NCBI GenBank assembly: GCA_963969365.1
Contig: OZ017761.1
Coordinates: 2,108,001-2,172,000 of the forward strand
Direction of reading: 5' to 3'
DNA: 64,000 bases
Source: Asterochloris sp. CNOR1
Taxonomy: Eukaryota; Chlorophyta; Trebouxiophyceae; Trebouxiales; Trebouxiaceae
The translations under genes and the position numbers were made by a program. A model generated the notes under the pieces. That model saw only the letters and a program-made list of their open reading frames with translations. It did no database searches and was not told the DNA's origin. Shown here piece after piece: positions 34,501 to 44,500 of this stretch. Within the stretch, counting starts at the first letter, position 1, and each line of letters begins with the position of its first letter.

Positions 34501-36788
34501 GTCTGCTGTATCCCTGATGTGCTCGACTACACATCATTCTTCTTTTGTGGCATCAGGCTGAGCTGCATCTATGACATGCTACATCATGACTGGTCTTGGG
34601 GCCCTCATCCCCAACAACAATGCACTCAGCCGTACTAGTGACCTGCTATAAGCCTAACGTAACTTACCTCCCTTCCTGGGAGCCCAGGCTGAGCTGTGTC
34701 TGTTGCATGCTATATCTTGATCTGTCACAGGGACCTCGTCTTGCACGACAATGTACTGCACTCTGCCAGCAAGCTGCTGCAAGCCAGGCGCAATGCATAT
34801 CCCATGCTGCATGGATGCATCAAGCTGAGCTGAACTGGCCGCCTGATGCAGCCAACCTGTGTCTGTTCACACAGCATGGTCACAGGCCTGCATTGCATCT
34901 GTGCTGCAGGGGCAGAAATGTTGCGCTGGACTGTGCCAAGGGCCTCAATTACTTGCACAGCAATAAACTGGTCCACTTTGACTTGGTGAGGCCTTGGCCC
35001 GACCCCTTTTGCATCCTGTGCTTGCCTACCTTGCTGAGCACCCATACCCAGCTTGAGGGCTTTTGCAGCTGCATGGCGTCACATCTGGCTCCATCCCTGA
35101 CCATGGGAGTCACCTGGATTTGCAGACAGATCACTGTGAAAGTGTCTTGTGCCCCTGCAGAAATCTAGCAATGTCTTGCTCTCAGAGACGGGCAGTGCCA
35201 AAATTGGTGAGCATGCTGCCTGCTGGTGATCCCTGTCCTGCACCGTCACGCCGTCTCTTACCTCTGTTGGATGGGCAGCTTACTGGCTATGCTGGCTGCT
35301 GCTGTCCTCAATGGTTGCCTCAAGTATCCAGTGCAGGCTTGTGACTGCACCTGACAGGCAGCATCGCCCTGCTGCAGGTGATGTCGGCTTTGCCAAGGTG
35401 CTGGACATGACACATCTCTCCCAGGTTTCGGGCAGGGGCACATTTGCCTGGGCGGCACCAGAGGTGGGGTGGCAGACATGTTACAGCATCACCTGGCTCA
35501 GTAACACTGCAGCTCTGTGCGCTGCGCTCCCTCCCTCTCACTGTGTGCACTGAGCAGGCGCTGAGCTCAGACGTGCTGCTGCAGGTACTGCTTGGGCAGA
35601 ATTGCGACTTCAAGGCGGATGTGTACAGGTGACCCCCCTGTTCCCCATCCCTGTGTCATCCAAAATGCTGCCTTCTTCCACTGGCAGATGCGTCATAGGC
35701 TACAACCCTGCATCTATGGGATGCTCAGCTGGGTTTCCTGACCGATGGTCTGAAGCTGCGTGATGGGCATCTGCTGCTCAGCAGCACGGGCGGCTGTGCT
35801 GAAATGTGCACAGCTGTGGCCTGCGTTCCAGTCTCTGTGGTGCTGCCTGATGTGCATGCGCTGCTCTGTGGCTTTTGCACCCATACCGCCATGTGTGCAG
35901 CTCCGAAGTGCCCTGCTGAAAGCTATCCACCTGCTGCTTTACAGCTGCTGGGCTTCCTGCTGTGATTCTGTGCTGTGTGCAAGCAAAGATGTCAGCATAG
36001 GTCTGTGTATCTTTCTCCAAACTGTATGCAAGACGTGTTTATAACTTTGCAGCTTTGGGGTGCTCCTGTGGGAGCTGATGACAGGAGACCGGCCGAAGAG
36101 GGCGCAGCTACGTCCTGTCAGGTGCAAGCTTTATGCAGCAGACTGAACAAGGGTCTGATGTCTGAGGGCGTCGCACAGTTCTTGCATGTGCGCATGAGTG
36201 CAGCGCAGCCCTGCTGCCACTCACTGGAGCACACAACCCATGGCAGAGACAAGGGTGTGCAATCCTGACGTAAAAGGAGTCTGCCTGTGGGCGAATGCTG
36301 CATAAGTGTGCCTGGGTTGGCAGGGAGGGAGCAGTGGCTGACTAGCAGCAGACTGTGCTGATCAATGTTCCTTTGCTGCAATAAAAACACTTGCAGCACA
36401 GCACTTAGCAGACACAGTTTTGTGATGGTGCCAACCGCGCCCTACCTACAGTGGAGCATGAGAAATTGTGCACTGCTGAGCGAACCTGTTTGACGTTCTG
36501 CCGTCCAGCATGTAGCCTTGCCTAAAGCATCGACGCCCCCTCAGACACCCTGCTCTGGCACCCCAACGCCATGCAAGGAGGCCAACTCAAGTCAACAAAC
36601 CACCTGACCCTGTCTGCAGGGCACCGTTGGAGGCGCCAGAGCAGGTGGTGAGGCTCTTCCTGCAGTGTACATCTGGCAACCCTGCGGACCGACCCACCAT
36701 GCCCGAAGTCATTGCAGTACTAGAGTCGGTGCACCATGCTGTCCCTCCAGCTGGTTGGGATCAACTGTCGCGATTCACCTCATTCTGA
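28540..36788 (+). CDS. receptor-like kinase: beta-trefoil lectin-like ectodomain, TM, TKL kinase
   Basis: Plasma-membrane receptor kinase; ligand unknown. Ectodomain exons: about 28680-28895 (beta-trefoil lectin-like with QxW element ASQRWTA and CLDVAGN), 29834-30084 (Cys/Trp-rich GWIFDGPSIIDAGTYDMNG) and 30431-30490. TM exon 30962-31102 (ALAVMTLLAVVAVLALAAML then basic RQRRQIRAR). Juxtamembrane: 31325-31461 and 31598-31797. Kinase: 32806-32909, 33241-33336, 33721-33757, 33924-33990, 34394-34461, 34910-34985, 35161-35206, 35378-35463, 35585-35628, 36053-36121 and 36620-36788 (TGA). All phases from 29834 on agree. P-loop GQGAYGTV, VAVK lysine, catalytic loop HFDLKSSNVLL (non-RD), DVG in place of DFG, AAPE, DVYSFGVLLWELMTG and NPADRPTM are present. 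Phe replaces the Arg before the catalytic Asp. The 5' end and signal peptide are unresolved. Confidence 0.82.
28838..29305 (+). repeat. diverged copies of the lectin CLDVAGN block
   Basis: The block encoding CLDVAGNLYTQQQAAIHTW (28838) has diverged relatives at 29078 (CLGVAGCLNMQMQVQALW) and 29242 (WDVAGDLCTKVRASIQAW). A short fragment lies at about 28998 (VYTQGAKQAW). They are exon-end copies in the intron or extra trefoil repeats that are decaying. Confidence 0.65.
29661..29990 (+). repeat. duplicated ectodomain exon, one copy frameshifted
   Basis: Two units 160 bp apart begin ctgcctgctgcagt (29661 and 29821) and share gggcccagcatcattg and ggcacaga.gtc..gtgcctgtggnc. The second is the in-phase exon at 29834; in the first the same peptide pattern is read in another frame relative to the acceptor, so it looks like a dead copy. 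Confidence 0.75.
31831..31960 (+). repeat. short tandem repeat of about 36 bp in receptor kinase intron
   Basis: Loose repeats of tgccaggcagccnagaggrt.. start at 31831 and 31866, with weaker units at about 31905 and 31938. Confidence 0.55.
32004..32240 (+). repeat. 71-bp tandem repeat in receptor kinase intron, 3-4 copies
   Basis: cagtgagctg.g.gggcctga starts at 32004, 32075, 32146 and 32212 (spacing 71, 71 and 66), each unit ending with gaaggctttgtgagg or a close variant. It lies in the intron just before the kinase domain. Confidence 0.85.
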
Positions 36789-37646
36789 GCGTGCATGGTG
36801 CGCTTGGGCCACCTAGTCTTGTCCCAGCAGGGTGACGCCCGCTTCTTTGTCGAAACACACTGCCAAACCTTTGAGGCCCTTGTAGAGACTTCATGCCGCC
36901 TGCCTGCTCTCTGAACTGCTCACTTCCCCCAAAGTCTTGCTGCCCTGTCCAAATGTGTTCTGCAGCCAGGAAGGGCTGCCCACTGCATGCCGGTATCTGA
37001 GAGGTATTGAATCATTTGCTGTTCCCTGATTGCGTCAGCATGACTTGCTGAATCAACAATTGCGAACTCAGAGTGTCTCACAACGTGAGAAATTTATCAG
37101 TTGCTCTGTGATGACTTGAGTGCAACGACTACATCTGCCATAATTCACCCCGAGACAGGTGAATTGTGCAGGCAGAGGGCTTACACACTTGAGCAAGCAC
37201 TGTCTCATCTTGCAATCCAAGCGGACATGCTAACAGCTGATTATGAATTCAGTGGGGGCTTTCTTTCTTTCTGCTGAGAGGCAAGAATCGCTCCTCGTGT
37301 AGAGGAATGTATGTAGGATAGAGGAATGTATGACGACATACTCTTTGGCAATCGTGATCTACAGTGAGGGGCCCCCATGAGATTCTGATGTTCAAGAAGG
37401 TTGGCCACATAATTCACCTGAGCTTAAGCTATGGTGAGCCTCTGCAGGGTTGGGATGTCTCTCTTGTGTGCCAAGATCCGCACTGAGCACCACATCACCT
37501 ACAGGAGGGCAATCATGCTCAGAGCATCCCGGCCACTGCAGACCCAGATGGCTCACAGGGCAGTCCATTTGCAGGTTGGTTATGGCCCAATATCCTGACA
37601 AACTGCAATTGCAGCATCTGATATGACCATGCCCTCGTTCATGCAG
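36789..37646. other. intergenic stretch before the F-box gene
   Basis: About 0.85 kb. It contains a pyrimidine run at 37261-37272 and a direct repeat of tagaggaatgtatg (37299 and 37320). The first exon of the F-box gene should be near the right end; I could not identify it. Confidence 0.35.
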
Positions 37647-38508
37647 GCCTGCCACTGGATCTCCTCGTCCGAATCTTGTCGTTGGTGCCCCTTGGCAAGA
37701 GCAAGCTGGCCCTTCTGTCTCTTGGCAAGGCCTGGTATGCAGCCCTGACTGACCCAGAGGTGCACTCTAAGTGCCGAATGGGCGACGACTGGACTTGGGG
37801 CCGCAGCGCTATGGGGCCTGACGCCCCCAGGTTGCAGGCTGCCATCCTGGCTTTCATCCCTGTATTGCACGTGCAAGCAAAAAATGAGTGAGCTCCTGCT
37901 AGTTGATCTTCTGCTCCTCTCTTGCTTGAAGTCCTGCGGCTGCTTCTTGCTGTTTTGATGCTTGCCACCTTCCCAATGCACCGACATTGTGACCTGCCAT
38001 TCGCCTCTGTGATACAACTGCCTGCTCCCTCACTGCATGCAGGAGCAATTTCAGCTGGCTTCCCAAGCGCCTGCGTGTCTTATCCCTGCAAAACAAACAT
38101 TTGGAGGTCAAGGGGTGGGAGTGCTTCTTTGAACGGGGCCCTGGACCGCTGCCTGACCTCTGTTTAGTTGCGCCTGCGCTAAAATTGGTGATAATCACTT
38201 ACAATGTCAAGTTCAGCGACATACTGTCACTGAAACACCACCCCACACTGCAGCGGCTGTACATATCAGCCAATGGCCACCTGAGTGCTGATCACATCAT
38301 TCAGCTTCTTCACCACATGCCACCAAGCCTGCGCCTTTTGCATCTGACTGTATGTCATTGTTACAGCCAAGTATTGGCCAGGAAGTCCTTCACAAAAGAC
38401 CTCCTTCACCAGTTGGCCCCAGACTGGCATCTAGAGCCCCCCTTTTTTTTGGTGATGATGGCAAGTACGTCTTCCATCGCATCTCTGCACCTCCCAGATG
38501 AAGCTTGA
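37647..38508 (+). CDS. F-box / LRR-like protein, first exon not found
   Basis: Probable substrate adaptor of an SCF ubiquitin ligase. Two exons, 37647-37887 and 38043-38508 (TGA), join in phase to about 235 residues. The first opens with an F-box-like helix set (LPLDLLVRILSLVPLGKSKL..LSLGKAWYAAL). The second has leucine-rich repeat-like segments (LPKRLRVLSLQN, APALKLVIITYN, HPTLQRLYISANG, PPSLRLLHLTVC). The first exon needs an upstream exon supplying the ATG and one base of a glycine codon. The protein is short for the family. The F-box call rests on pattern only. Confidence 0.55.
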
Positions 38509-39087
38509 CAATGTGCCACACTCGGCTTGAATCAAATGTGAACGAGAGCTGTCCTGTCTGTCATGAGCAGGCATCTCAGCCTCTAACAGGTACCAGACTG
38601 ATGTGCCGTATCTGTCCAAATCCAATATTGAGTGGGGGAGTTGCACCAATTGCTTTTTGCATGAACCTGGCAAGACTTCTGCAATGGTGCGCGCTGCCAT
38701 GTAGCTGGGGCGTGCCAAGTGCATGACAGGGCTACACCTCGCCTCGTCCTGAGGCCCTGAACGTGCTGCAGCAGTAGAGGCATAAAAAGCGCTGCTGCTC
38801 ATCACACCTTCCATTATCTTACGCGGGAGGCTTTTTGGAAAACGTGCAGTCAGTATGCCCCAGCCGAGTGAACAGCATCCCTCCTGTCTGATAGATCAAC
38901 ATGTGGGCAACAGTGTTGATCCAGCAAAACACTGGTATCTAGATCAGCATCAGGGCAACAGTGTCATTGTCTGCCCTAGCATCCGCTGAGCTTGAAGTGT
39001 GACCTAAGCTTATTCAATATCCGCTGGCAGTTGGAGGTTGCACAAGACACAAAGCACTTGCTGTCAGCTCCTTTGCTCCCAGCTGCA
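38509..39087. other. intergenic stretch
   Basis: About 0.58 kb holding the 3' end of the F-box gene and the leader of the next plus-strand gene. A direct repeat of gatcarcat..gggcaacagtgt occurs at about 38897 and 38943. Nothing else seen. Confidence 0.35.
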
Positions 39088-41058
39088 ATGTCGCTTCGCC
39101 AGTTCCCGCAGCTCCACATCCGAGTGCCTTCACATGTCAGCAGCCTGTCTTTCTCCTCTCAGCACCAATCAGAGCCCCAGGAGCAGTTGCTCAGCAACAC
39201 CACAATCATCCGCCTGCTCGATCGGACCATAGAGGTTGAGGATGAGGTAGTTCAGGTGAGCCTCTCTCCCGCTGACTTTTTCTGCCAGAAATTGTCCTGT
39301 AACAGCACTGCCAGGTCATTGGCGAGCTGGCGCAACTTTGGGCCCTTCATCCAGGAGCGTCGAATGTAGGCGCATGGACGCTGCCCTCGGCTTGCTGCGC
39401 ACAGCAGGCATCAAACAGCAGGCACTAAGCCGCGACCAGCAACAACCTGTGCATCATGCTCAGAAATTGACGCCTTGTCATCTGCCCGCAGGGCCCCTTT
39501 CTTCGGGACCGATTTGAGGGCACAGACGCACTGGGGAGGCCCCTGCTGCTGTGCAGCTGGGCCCAGTTCTCTCCTATCCTGCAATACATCCAGGGCCATG
39601 TACCCCTGGACCTGCCCCACAGCAAGCAGCAGCTCAAAGACCTTCAGAAACTGGCTCAGCGCTGGGAGCTGTCGGGCCTGGAGCACATTGTGAAGCAGAG
39701 GCTCAGGCAGCAGCAAGGAGGTGAGCCTGCTGACGCACCCCGTCCCCGCATCGATGCATTATTGGGCTGGAGGCCAGCTGAAGCAAGACTTCCTGTGTGC
39801 AGCGATTCTGCCAAGCATGTGACAGCGGCATCCCTCAGGCAGCAGCAAGCTGGACCCTGTTGTGCACACAAGCGTGCATTCTGCCGGTGCTAGGAACAGT
39901 CAGCGCATGCGGCTTCTGCCAGGTGGCACACAAGGGTTTCAGGGCCTGTTCAGTGGACAGCAGCCTCTGACGAGACCAGGATGCATTTCTCACTCTACTG
40001 CACGTGACGGTGCTGTCTGGGGGTAGCAGCATCTGATGCACCCAGTCTCTCATTGCACGTGACGTGGCGTGGCGGCTGCACACATGCCTGGAAGGCGCCA
40101 ATCTTCATAACAGGGGTAATTTGGTGCCCTCAGGCACATGGGCTGCCTGCAAAACAGGGTTGTCTGCACCACAATAACATCCGCAAAGACGACACAGCTG
40201 CAGCACTTCGCAAGCGGCTTCCTGATTGCTCAGCAGAACTCAGCCTGACCCCTGAACATCTAGCCCTCGACCTTTTTTGAACTCTAGTTGATGTTCTGCT
40301 GTGCAGGTTGCAATCCCTTCAAGTGCTTCAGCAGCGGCAGCGCCCGCAGCGCCGACCAGATGGCCGCTTCCCGCAGTGCCGGGCTGGCGGCCCTGTTGAG
40401 CAGCGACACCATTCCTCAGCACCCTCAGGCCTCCAGCCAGCCTCGTGGCACCATCAGCAACAGCAGCCAACAACAGAATGAGTACCGCCAGGTGCGTCTT
40501 GTGTTGCTGTGCTGCAGCTGGGGGCAGGCCAGGGGACTTGCGTGCTGCAGGGTATCTGCGCTGGGCATCACAGCGGCACGCAGTGAGTGCAAGTCCCAGG
40601 GCTCGAGTGGGCCGACGTAACCAGATGCCACAGCCGGCTTAATGCTGCTGCTAGCCATCACAGCAGCACGCAGTGAGGGCAATCCCTAGGGCAGGAGTGT
40701 GCCCATATGACTGGACATTACAGGCGGCTTGATGGCCGCTGCGGACATACCTGCGCCTGCTGCTGATACTCGCTTGCGCAGTCTGCTTGCACAAGTCTTG
40801 CACTCTGCCAGCCTGCAGTACTTTTAACTTGTTGTGCTGCCCATTTTGCAGGCAACTCTTGAGCCTGTGGAAAGCCCCCTTGAAGCCAGTGCCAGGCCTC
40901 CTCAAAAGCCAACCTCCGTCATGCCTCAGGGAGGCGGTGCCAAGGCTGGCCAGCGGCGGGGTCCTATCAGCAGCATCCTGGCACAGGCGGGGCCCGCCCG
41001 GCAGCAGCGAGTCAGGCAGCCCACCAGGCGCGAGCTTGAGCAGCAGCTGCTCGTGTGA
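39088..41058 (+). CDS. BTB/POZ-like (KCTD-type) protein with disordered tail
   Basis: Four exons join in phase to about 262 residues: 39088-39255 (ATG), 39492-39720, 40307-40491 and 40852-41058 (TGA). The second exon reads like the second half of a KCTD/T1-type BTB domain. It has PLLLCSWAQFSPILQYIQ (strand and helix), then HVPLDLPHSKQQLKDLQKLA and RWELSGLEHIV, equivalent to the usual yl..G.l.lp....eLl.eA.ff.l..l pattern. The first exon (TIIRLLDRTIEVEDEVVQ) could be its first half. Exons 3 and 4 are Ser/Gln/Ala-rich, then basic, ending RRELEQQLLV. The BTB assignment is a pattern match by eye, and an unrelated fold is possible. The spacing between exons 2 and 3 leaves room for one missed exon. 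Confidence 0.5.
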
Positions 41059-41342
41059 CAGCAGTACTCCCTCTCCCTGAATCAGCGTGCTGTATTTCAA
41101 TGTGTGCCTCTGTGACTACCATAAGTACATCTGAACTGTGTAGCGCTCCTGCTGAATTGCATGCATGACTTCTGCTCCAATGGCCTGCCTTACATTTTTG
41201 CCGCCGCTCATTAGCAGGCTCAAACCTAGAACGTCCAAGATTTGGCAGTATGTGCCCTTTGTGAGCCATATGAAGTAGGGAGTAACTTCAAATGCTTGCC
41301 TGCATGCTGTTTGCAATCCCGCGCGAGGCTTACTTAGCCAGA

Positions 41343-41347
41343 TGTAA
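41343..41347 (+). terminator. possible polyadenylation signal TGTAA
   Basis: TGTAA about 285 bases after the stop of the BTB-like gene, in the 528-bp convergent gap before the IFRD stop at 41587. Confidence 0.3.
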
Positions 41348-41586
41348 TGCTCTGTTGCATTGCATCCTGTTGAAAATTCACAAGGCTAGTCTGACTAAGT
41401 CATTGCCATTGCGGCTCAGGAACATGTCAAACTAGTCATTGCACAGCACTGTGGACTGGCATCCGTTCGCATTTCAAAAGTGGCTAACAGCAGGGGAGGG
41501 GGCCTGGCGCCATGGTGGCCAGGCAGGCCGCACACAAAATGGTGAACACTCTAGAAAGCACAGCAGCCTGCCACACAGTCAGAGGG

Positions 41587-44500
41587 TCATGCCATCATGG
41601 CCCCCTTGTAGGCAGCAGATGCTGCCCGATCACTCTTGCGCTGCTGTGTGCGGCTTTTGCTCTGGGCAGAGGCTGGGGACCGATACAGGCGCTTCTCTTC
41701 AGGGGTGAGCCTCTCAGGCGGCTCCTCGCGCGGCTGGAACTTGAAGATCTGGTGCAGCAGGGCATTGTGCTGCAGATGGGCCTGAAAGCCGTTGGCCAGC
41801 AGGTTCCTGAAGGCGTTGAGCTGAATCGTGGCTGGCAGGGTGTCCACTATCAGCACATCCCCATGTCGCAATTTGACTTTGGTGGTTGGTGTTGATTGGG
41901 ACTGCAGTGCAGGAGCAGGCACCTTGAACACATGGCAGCACTGACAGCACCCAGTGTCAGACTGGGTGGGAGGCCTGCAGTCAACGTGACGCAGCCATGC
42001 TGACGCAAGGACAGGGCCGCTGCAAGGCAGAAGGACGAGGGAAACCACCCTGAACACGCAGCAGCATTGGAGGGGTGCAGCGCCATATGATGTGAGATGC
42101 CTGCACGCAGCTGACGCCAAGAACTGGGGCGCTGCAGGGCCGAAGGAGCAGGGGGACACCCAGGACGCGCAACAGCACCAGAGGCATGCGGCGCCAGGTC
42201 ATTTGAGACGCTTGCAGCCAGCTGACGCCAAGACCAGGGCACTGCAAGGCAAGAGGAGGAGGGCACACCCAGGACATGCAGCAGCATGGGAGGCATGCCA
42301 CGCCATGTCATTGGAGGGGCTTGACACTGTGGCAGGCCAGGAATACTTCAGAGGCGGTGCCAGCAGGAGGCAGCTGATGGGCGCCATCTGCTTCAGCTTT
42401 TGTGATGCTCCAAAAAGCAGCACCCCATCTTGGCACACATTAGGCTGGGACGCAGGCACAGCTGTGTGGCAGGACCAATTGCTGATCAGATGACTCTTAC
42501 GGGATGTCTTTCATGGCCTGCTTGTTGTGCGTTGCTGCGTTGTGTTGCTTGCCGTGCCTTGCTGTGTTGTATCTCATATCCAGCTATAACCAGCCATTGC
42601 CCAAGCCCCACCTCCACAATCTTGCATCACCTCCACAGTGTTGCATTGGCCCGTTAGCAGCCCTTGAGGCGGATGCATGCAGTCCCGCGTGAAGCAGCAT
42701 CAGCACTTGATGCTTCCCCTCCACAGCAGCGCAGCCATCGTGAGCAAGTACAGCCCTCCGGTCCTGTGGTCCCCGGCGCCCCTCACCTCCACAGCGCTGC
42801 ACAGCTCCCGAAAGGAGCCTGTCAGACGTGCGCGGTCCTGCTTGGAGCGCCTTTTGGGGTCCCCTCGATTTGTGGCCAGGGCCCGCATACGGTCCACGGC
42901 GTCATCCAGGCCGGACTGGAGCGCCTCAGCCTGCTCGCTGCCTGCAGCGCGTGCCACCCTGAGCGGGGGCAGTGTGTGAAAGAGGTAAAGTAAAGCCCCC
43001 ACCCGCCCCTCCCCCACCACCACCTGCCACTAACCCACATGCCATGCTCACTTCCAGGTCAGGGCGGCCAAGGTTGTCAAGACCAGGCTGGTGGGGGCTC
43101 GCATGCGCTATGACTGCGGAGCAGAGGCAGGACTTTGACAAGAGAGTGCTGCATGGAGGACAAGGGTCAGAGTTCGAAGTTTGCAGGCCGGTTGCGCCAT
43201 AAGCATGCCAGTCACAAGCATGACGGGAAGAGTGGACTGCTGTCTGGAAGCCATGGTAGTGCAAGCTGAGCTGGAGAACCTCAGCTTTTGCATTGCCTTC
43301 AGGCCACGCTCTGGGAGCAGCATTGCCAGCTTGCTTGTGTCCATCACGCCACCAAGCACTACCGACATGGTGACCACTCCCGTGAAGACCCCAACCACAG
43401 ACCCTGCGCTGTTAGGGGCCGCTGACATGACCAGTGGCAGCTGACCTCATATTCCTGTCCTTCCTGTCAAGCTGCTAGAGCCTGTTGACTCTGAATTTCA
43501 AAAGGCATGAGTCCTGCACCCACCTGCAGTACTGCTGGAGTCGTCCAAGTCCCCGTCCTCAGTTGCATCTGCTGGCAGGTCAGCCAGGCCGCTGGTCTGG
43601 TACAGCATTGCGATGCCCTCCCCTGCTGCCACGCGCACCTCAATCTGTACAGTGCATGATCGTGCATATCGGAATGTGGCCCTTGAGGGGAGGTGGGATG
43701 AATTGCTGCTTTGCAATGCAGCCCTCTAGCAGCTACCCACACGTCTACCTGCAGAACCAGACAGGTGACAGGAGGACAGGGCTGATGGTAGCAGCAATGG
43801 GATACTGACAAGTACTGGCCACAGTGGAAAGCTCTGTTCCTGCGTCTCCAGTGCGCCTGTCGGCAGGACACTTGACTGGGGCACAGCTGAGGACTCTGAG
43901 GGCTCTGCCACAGCAGAGCGCGCTGCCAGTAGAACGGGTCTTCGCTGGCGGCGGGACAGGCACTGGAGTACCCCCTTCCACAAGGCTGCAGCCTGTCTGG
44001 TGCACCCTCTGGTTGGCCTGGAGGCATCTTGCTGGTCTCATGCCAGCACGAGCGGCCCGCAGGTGCCACCACTCACCCCAGCTGTTTGAGGTGGCAGTTT
44101 CAGGCTGCCAGGAGGCCTCTACAGGGGCCTATGTTGGTGGTAAGCCGTTGGCCTCTCTTTCTCACGCAGATGCACGATTTCTTAATAGCCGGGGAGACAA
44201 GCGCCATCAGGTCATGGGATACGTTCCTGTGAAGCGTGGCACACTCAAGCGCGGGCAGGAGACCTCCCTGGAATCCCTAGCAGATCTATGTTCACAGAGA
44301 GAGCTGAGAAAGCTGAGTGAGCGCCCTGGCAAAGACACACGGCATCGACAAATGGTCCCAGCGTCAGCAATTCCTTTTGGATTTTCCTCACACCCACATG
44401 CCCTGCAGGATTTCTGGTGGCCTACCCTCTGGACTGTGCAGGGCAGTAGCCAGCCCTAAACCCAAAAGCCTTCCCAGCACCGATGCCTTCTCCCAGCTGC

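Noticed and set aside
43052-43113. Extra IFRD exon (IAHASPHQPGLDN)
   Set aside because: Its phase does not fit the next exon, whereas joining 43524 directly to 42941 restores the frame and the family pattern.
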